This document shows, one piece after another, positions 59,101 to 64,000 of a stretch of 64,000 nucleotides of DNA. Each line of letters starts with the position of its first letter. The stretch's first letter is position 1. The position numbers were made by a program, and so were the translations under genes. The notes under the pieces were generated by a model. That model saw only the letters and a list, made by a program, of their open reading frames with translations. It searched no databases and was not told the origin of the DNA. The DNA is from Strigamia acuminata. Its lineage: Eukaryota; Arthropoda; Chilopoda; Geophilomorpha; Linotaeniidae. The stretch spans positions 41,176,581 to 41,240,580 of the forward strand of contig OX442314.1 in assembly GCA_949358305.1 (NCBI GenBank), written 5' to 3'.

Positions 59101-62018
59101 CAGAGACGAAACGTCAAGCCAGAGATGACCAGAAAACTTTAAGCTATGGGACCAGTGCTGAGGTAACCTCAAGGAGGAGGAAAAGACATAGCTCACCAGT
59201 GGACTTGGGAATTTCTGAAGTTACCAAAAGATTGTCATCACCAGTAGCAATGAATGCAGTCAAAAAGGCATTAAAAATGTTATCTACATCTGGTCAAGGA
59301 ACAGAAACAATGTCTGAAATGAAGAAAAGCCCAATTCCAGAAACGAAAACATTTTCGATTGATGTTGCAAAAGAGACCCCTTCTGAAAAAATGAAAAAGA
59401 CTGACAGCCTGAACCAAGCACTTGTCGTGGAAGGGAAGACAACGAAACCATCATCGCATGTTGAAAACGAAAATTGTCGTAAAGCATCTCCACCAGCTCA
59501 GAAAGACGCGAAGAAGGCAAAACAAGATTCACAAGAGCTGCGGTACATGGCACAGTCGCAGTGTCCACCAGTTAGGAATACAGCAAGTGTCATGCATCAG
59601 CCGGAAGTTGAACAAACAACTACAGATTCAGCGAGAAATTCAATAAAGCGAGGAAATGACGATACAGAAGATCGTAGAAACAATATGCCAATTTCAACAT
59701 CAACACAGAATAAAATGTTATTTGATGTCACGGACCAGCAGAACCTTCAACGTGAGTTGAACAATCAAGTTCAATTGGTTCCTGAACAACCTGCAACATG
59801 TAACACCATTCTAGAACCAGATGACATCAGAGTGTCCACAGCAAACAGAATACTTGACCGAACAGAAGTTGACACATGTATGGCAGGCTGGCCAAACAAA
59901 AATGATCATCACTATCAAAGAGCAATCGCTTTCGAAAATTTGAGTGATCAAAGAAAGGACATGGATGGTGGACAACAAGATGGAAAAAGTGTGCAAAGTG
60001 CAGAAGACTCACAACGTGCAGAAGACACACAGGTTGTCGAAAGTGATGGAATTACGCAAAGTGCGTCAAGATCGGACAAAGAGCAAGCTCAGGAATGTGC
60101 GCAACCTCTTGATGATGCGAAAAATTTTAATGACACAAAGAACCAAGAGGACGCACAGATTGTGGACAAAATTATCGAATCAGACACAGAAAATTTGATT
60201 TTTAAAAACTTAGAAGAAAATCCATTGCTTTTTCCAAAAAGTGTAGATTTTGAAACTGATGAACAAATTCAACCATTTTCAAAAAAGGGGGGAAGAGTGG
60301 TGGAAAAAGAAAAAGAAAATGAAATTTTGTCATTAAAGAAGCAAGACTTAAACTGCCAAACGGATTCGTCATTTGTCAACCTGAAATCATTGGTAGATCA
60401 AGTAAAGATTCATCATGTGAAACAGCAAACTTCAGTCAACTTGTCATCACCAGCATTATCCACACCTGATAAAGAAAAACCCACTCAAGATGCAGCAGAA
60501 TCTCCGTCACAGTACATTGTCCAGCCGACACTAGCATCAAATGATTTGAATTCTACGGAAACTTCGTCAATTTTACAAAGTCAGAGCACTGTCGACAACA
60601 TTACGTCATCCGTCAAGTTGAGAAATGTGGACATGCGATCACAAGGGAGTCAGACCAATGCAACAGATTTGTCACTGCTTGATGTAACCAGCATGGCGGA
60701 TAAGTCATTTCAACACCAACGGAATATTTTGCCAACTGAAGAATCGAAGTATTCAGTTCAAGTCCAACGAAAAGAAAGTTCCAGAAAATCAGAAAACAAA
60801 TGTCTGGTTCGAGAAACGAAAATTATTCGAAAACAATTTCGAAAAGTGATCAAAAGTCTAACACATAATATGATGTTACAAGATTCCACGTCTTCACCGA
60901 AATCGTGTAGTCAGCAGAATCCAGAGTGGCCCTCCAAATATTTCATCGAGGCTCTGAAGAACATACTGGAAAACATAACTTCCGAGGACCTACAGGAAGT
61001 AAAAATTTTGATCAAAGAATGTTATCAGCGACTGGATTTGGCAAATGAAACACTACACACCAAAAAAAAATTGGAAGAGCAACCAAATCAAATAAGCCAG
61101 GTTGATCAACACATCATGGGGTCCAGTGAAGTTAAACTGACAGAAACAATCCAATCATCTGGAGATACAAAGAGTGAAACTGAAAATGAAAAGCCACTAC
61201 AAACAGATGATTACAAAATGCTTTGCAGTATACAACATACAAGTACAGGATTGAAAGGAAAACCAGAAAGTCAAGATTGCCAAGAACTGACATCAACTGG
61301 TGAAATTGGAAATGAGTCCAAAATTAATTTATCAGATACTGTTAAAAAATCTGATTGTAGCGATTCAGACAGCAAAGCTACAGTGCCCACTAAAGTTACA
61401 ATTAAGGGTACATCTCAGCCAGTTGAAAGTTTTTTATTATCCAAGTTTGGAAGTCAACATGAAGATTTGCCGAGCAGTCAACCGGAAATCCAAAAGCAAT
61501 GGCTCGGAATTGAGAAAATTCCAAGGGATGAAATCACAACAATGGAAAGCCAAAAACCATTGAATTTTGAAGCCGCAAATGCATCTGCTGGGCAACCGCA
61601 ATCAGCAGTGACAACACAAGTGATGAATCTTGCAACTCAGAATGATCAAGATGATTCAGGCAAAGTTTTGCAAGATGCTTGTTCCAGATCATTTGAAAAC
61701 ACATTTGAAGATCAATTGCCTGTTCGAACCAACTGGACCGGTCACTTGAAAGAAGCTGCCGGAAGAAGCGGTTGGCAGGATTTTAGTCCTGGGAGCAGGA
61801 CACCATCTGCAATCACTGGACAGAATCAATCGGTTACGACAAGGAATGATCCAACGAAATCCCAGGACAAACTAATGCAGAACAAAAAACCAGCTCAATC
61901 AATTAGTCGGTTATCCAGAGCAAAGATTGACCCGACAAGAGATTTACTGAAGTTTTCGGTCTCCGAGTCTGAAATCCCCATCAAGGACTTCACCTCGAGG
62001 ATCGATGATGAGGTTTAA
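56160..62018 (+). CDS. Giant element-encoded protein, about 1,952 codons with one in-frame TGA
   Basis: ATG 56160 opens 929 codons to TGA 58947-58949. The same frame then continues at once for a further 1023 codons to TAA 62016-62018. N-terminal 330 residues: very rich in H, R, D, E, S, N (HHRD/ESRHQ-like). Then long charged helices (about 400-560, repeated AKKDRLEAEVRAKKDR). Four related modules centre on SPT-x2-KL-x2-VR-x-R-x3-IMQEA-x-DSL at residues about 376, 671, 857 and, after the TGA, about 958. The remaining 900 residues are Q/S/T/E-rich and look disordered. One CxxC...C cluster (about 645; CQKCSLNRARYSPC) is not a CCHC knuckle. No enzyme motif. It could be a highly diverged Gag or a captured host gene. 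TGA could be a mutated CGA (Arg) or a readthrough stop. Confidence 0.8.
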
Positions 62019-62054
62019 AGAAGTTAGGAACTAACTTCCTAAAAAGGGGGGAGG

Positions 62055-63189
62055 TGTAGTGACCCTAGTGGTCACTAGTGGAAGAAGTATCAGAAATAAA
62101 GTCTGAAAATATTATTTTATTTTAGTTTATTTGGTTTTTTATATTTCCTGTCCCCAGACAAGGAAGTTAAGCAGAGTGGGAGGAAATGTGAGTGGTTGCC
62201 AGGGTAACCAGCCCACAAGCCTCCAAACAGGAAATACATCCTGTGAAGAGTGCGAACTCTTCAGTTTTATGTTCATGTTCACCAAGTCAAGTCACACCAA
62301 ATCTACTCCAGAAATACCAGAATTCTTCATTAGATTTGTGACATTTGGAAACACCATGGAACTCATAATCTTGCTGTGAAGAATCCAGCTAGATTCATCT
62401 TGTGCCACCACAACTAGTGACACGGGAAGCCACATTCTTGCTGAGAGGGATCCAGCTAGAGTTCATTCTTGCAATTGTACGAATACAATTGTGAGATTTC
62501 ATCTTGTCTCAACGACATTGTTGAGAAGGGATATTTGTGTGGAAATAGCCACAAGTTGGAGTCGCAACGGATGAGTTGCGAGAGAACGTCGGAAGAACGG
62601 AAATTAGTCCGAATTCATCACCGAGTCGGAATTAGTCCGTGTCGCCGAGATTCGAGAGTCGAGTCGCGAAGATTCGTATGAGAAGCGAGAGAGAAGTTGC
62701 ACGGAAATTTGTCCGTTTCGTCGAGAAAATCTTCGAGAACGGAATTGAGTCCGGCTACAAGTCATCATTAGTCGGAAATTTGTCCGTGTCGTCGGGAATG
62801 AACGCCGGGAGTAGAAAACGAAGATCGGACGTCGCGAACGATTTGTGAACGTTGCCATAACGTCGCCGTAACGTTGCCGTAACGTCGCCGCGAAATTCAC
62901 CGTGAACGTCGCCATTTTGTATTATTTTCTCTTTCATTTCTTATTTAATTTTATCATTTAGTCAAATATGTATGATTTTATCACGTATTCCTATTATTTG
63001 TATTTCCTTTAAAGCATAGTTTAAGTTAAGAATAAATCATCTTAGAATTTATTTGAGGAATAACTTGTGTTTATTTTCCCACCATTTTGAGTTAGAATTA
63101 GTAGTATTTTTTATGATAAGTCTTGTCAAAGCATCAATAAGCTTGGAATTATTCTTTATTAATTTAAGGAGTAATTCAGGCTCATTACA
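62055..63189 (+). repeat. 3' LTR of the giant-ORF element
   Basis: Same as the 5' LTR apart from some 15 differences, several of them clustered in the last 60 bp (about 63130-63180). Confidence 0.93.
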
Positions 63190-63404
63190 AAGTTTAAAAA
63201 GGTCACAGACCCAAAACCATACAAAAACGTCACCACATCTGGTGTAACTTAAAAGACAACAAAGACTCGGGTTTTTCCTTCAAAATTTCGCAGAAGGCAA
63301 TTAAAAACGGATTATAAAAAAAATCCAAATATTCCCAACACCAATTTAACAGAAATTCAATAATAAATCAAAATCAATTATTTTAATAAAACACTAGTTT
63401 TCAC
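63190..63404 (-). mobile_element. Part of a BEL/Pao 3' LTR, interrupted by the giant-ORF element
   Basis: On the minus strand the sequence begins TGTGAAAACTAGTG directly after the integrase end, just as the other BEL LTR begins CAG/TGTGAAAATC. It runs to the AAGT duplication at 63190. The rest of this LTR should therefore lie left of 54774. No second boundary was recognised. Confidence 0.55.
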
Positions 63405-64000
63405 ACTGGGGGGGGGGGTCAGTATCATTCTCGACATCATCTTCGTGCGTCTCTAGTAAGCACAATCTTTGAACCGGACGCCGCAATCTTTTTCCGTTAG
63501 CTAGTCTGACCTCACCCGACCGAACTTTCCCATCCCTTCCTGGAAATGTTTCTGTCACTTGTCCCATTGCCCAGGTAGAACGAGGTTGATTCTCGTCTTG
63601 TATCAAAATTACATCTCCCTTTTTTAACTCTCTCCGTTCTCGAGCAGTTCTAAATACTCTCAACTCGGTCAAATACTCCTTTCTCCACCTCCCCCAAATA
63701 TGTTTTGCCAACTTTTCCCTTAATTTCCATCTCTTCAGCAGTTCGGCAGAATGTGATGTCAACTGTTTTGTATCAATCTGAAAAGCATCTGGGAGGTTTA
63801 TTTGGCGTTTACCGACCAAAAAATGGGAGGGGGTCAAGGGTTCACACTCACTTGAGTCGGCGTAGACATAAGTGATGGGCCGTGAATTGATCATGGCCTC
63901 CACCTCGCATAGGACGGTGGTCAACTCCTCAAAAGTGAGAACACGTTTCCCCAAAATCTTTTTTAAGCAAGTTTTGACAGACCGAACCATGCGTTCCCAA
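63394..64000 (-). CDS. BEL/Pao integrase C-terminal end, leaves the window
   Basis: Minus-strand frame open from the right edge to the stop at 63394. It starts WERMVRSVKTCLKK (integrase Glu motif region, compare [12 protein letters not shown] in the BEL at 47790). It continues MINSRPITYVYADSSECEPL, PSHFLVGKRQINL, IWGRWRKEYLTELR and the DUF5641-type STWAMGQVTETFPGRDGKV, ending DPPPQCEN. The stop lies at the LTR border, as in the other BEL element. It looks undamaged as far as visible. Confidence 0.93.
   Translation of the reverse strand, partial: WERMVRSVKTCLKKILGKRVLTFEELTTVLCEVEAMINSRPITYVYADSSECEPLTPSHFLVGKRQINLPDAFQIDTKQLTSHSAELLKRWKLREKLAKHIWGRWRKEYLTELRVFRTARERRELKKGDVILIQDENQPRSTWAMGQVTETFPGRDGKVRSGEVRLANGKRLRRPVQRLCLLETHEDDVENDTDPPPQCEN

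Larger units (their letters stand above)
54775..63189 (+). mobile_element. Complete 8.4-kb LTR element without pol, carrying one giant ORF
   Basis: LTRs 54775-55910 and 62055-63189 (about 1135 bp, roughly 98-99 percent alike by eye). Flanked by AAGT at 54771-54774 and 63190-63193 (4-bp target duplication). Just inside the 5' LTR is a primer-site-like CTGGGGGCCCGTTAAAATTT, and just before the 3' LTR a polypurine tract AAAAAGGGGGGAGG. The interior codes for a single long frame (56160-62018, one TGA) with no protease, RT, RNase H, integrase or CCHC knuckle that I can see. It looks recently mobile but must rely on another element's enzymes. Confidence 0.93.

Overview
The window is eukaryotic nuclear DNA from an invertebrate, most likely an arthropod. 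The evidence is short GT-AG introns (mostly 55-80 nt), an animal type I fatty acid synthase gene, an ACOT9-type thioesterase gene and a RASA3/GAP1-type gene. The transposable element load is high and of animal type: BEL/Pao, Ty3/gypsy, Ty1/copia, hAT-like, THAP-type and MITEs. Nothing prokaryotic is present. The species cannot be named from the sequence alone.

Four conserved or conserved-looking host genes were assembled by following splice sites and reading phase. (1) The N-terminal half of a RASA3/GAP1-like C2-domain gene lies on the minus strand (15248-16918). (2) A mitochondrial acyl-CoA thioesterase 9-like gene lies on the plus strand (17619-20431) and has two equal-length, phase-matched alternative copies of one exon. 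(3) A five-exon minus-strand gene (26523-27244) encodes a 160-residue protein with four hydrophobic segments. (4) Divergent from it, 238 bp away, a 22-exon fatty acid synthase gene (27483-40625) has a 2452-residue product with the full order KS-MAT-DH-pseudoMT-ER-KR-ACP-TE. Key residues are altered in KS (His to Asp), DH (Asp to Glu) and KR (Ser lost, Tyr to Cys). A partial minus-strand reading frame starts at 124 and leaves the window at its left edge.

The rest is mostly mobile DNA. The left 15 kb holds decayed SWIM/YqaJ-type genes with a MITE inserted in one of them, a THAP-type transposase relic fused to a gypsy reverse transcriptase fragment, a 5'-truncated copia element (pol open, 3' LTR present), and a 56-bp palindromic satellite. 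Between ACOT9 and FASN lie a second copia gag with its primer site, an internally deleted minus-strand gypsy (gag-PR joined to IN) with its LTR, and an isolated 632-bp LTR. FASN introns carry several MITEs and a foldback structure.

From 41980 to the right end the DNA is a nest of LTR elements. A gypsy element (with a textbook -1 frameshift site, no integrase, and a 3' LTR at 52433-53054) was split by an apparently intact 6.3-kb BEL element with identical-looking LTRs and a 5-bp ACCAC duplication. Further right, a complete 8.4-kb LTR element (54775-63189, AAGT duplication) has a 1.14-kb LTR at each end, a primer-binding-like site and a polypurine tract. It encodes no polymerase, protease or integrase. 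It carries one reading frame of about 1,950 codons, broken by a single TGA, for a charged, coiled-coil-rich protein with four related internal repeats. It appears to sit inside the LTR of a second BEL element whose integrase end runs off the right edge. This polymerase-less, giant-ORF LTR element is the strongest candidate for something undescribed.
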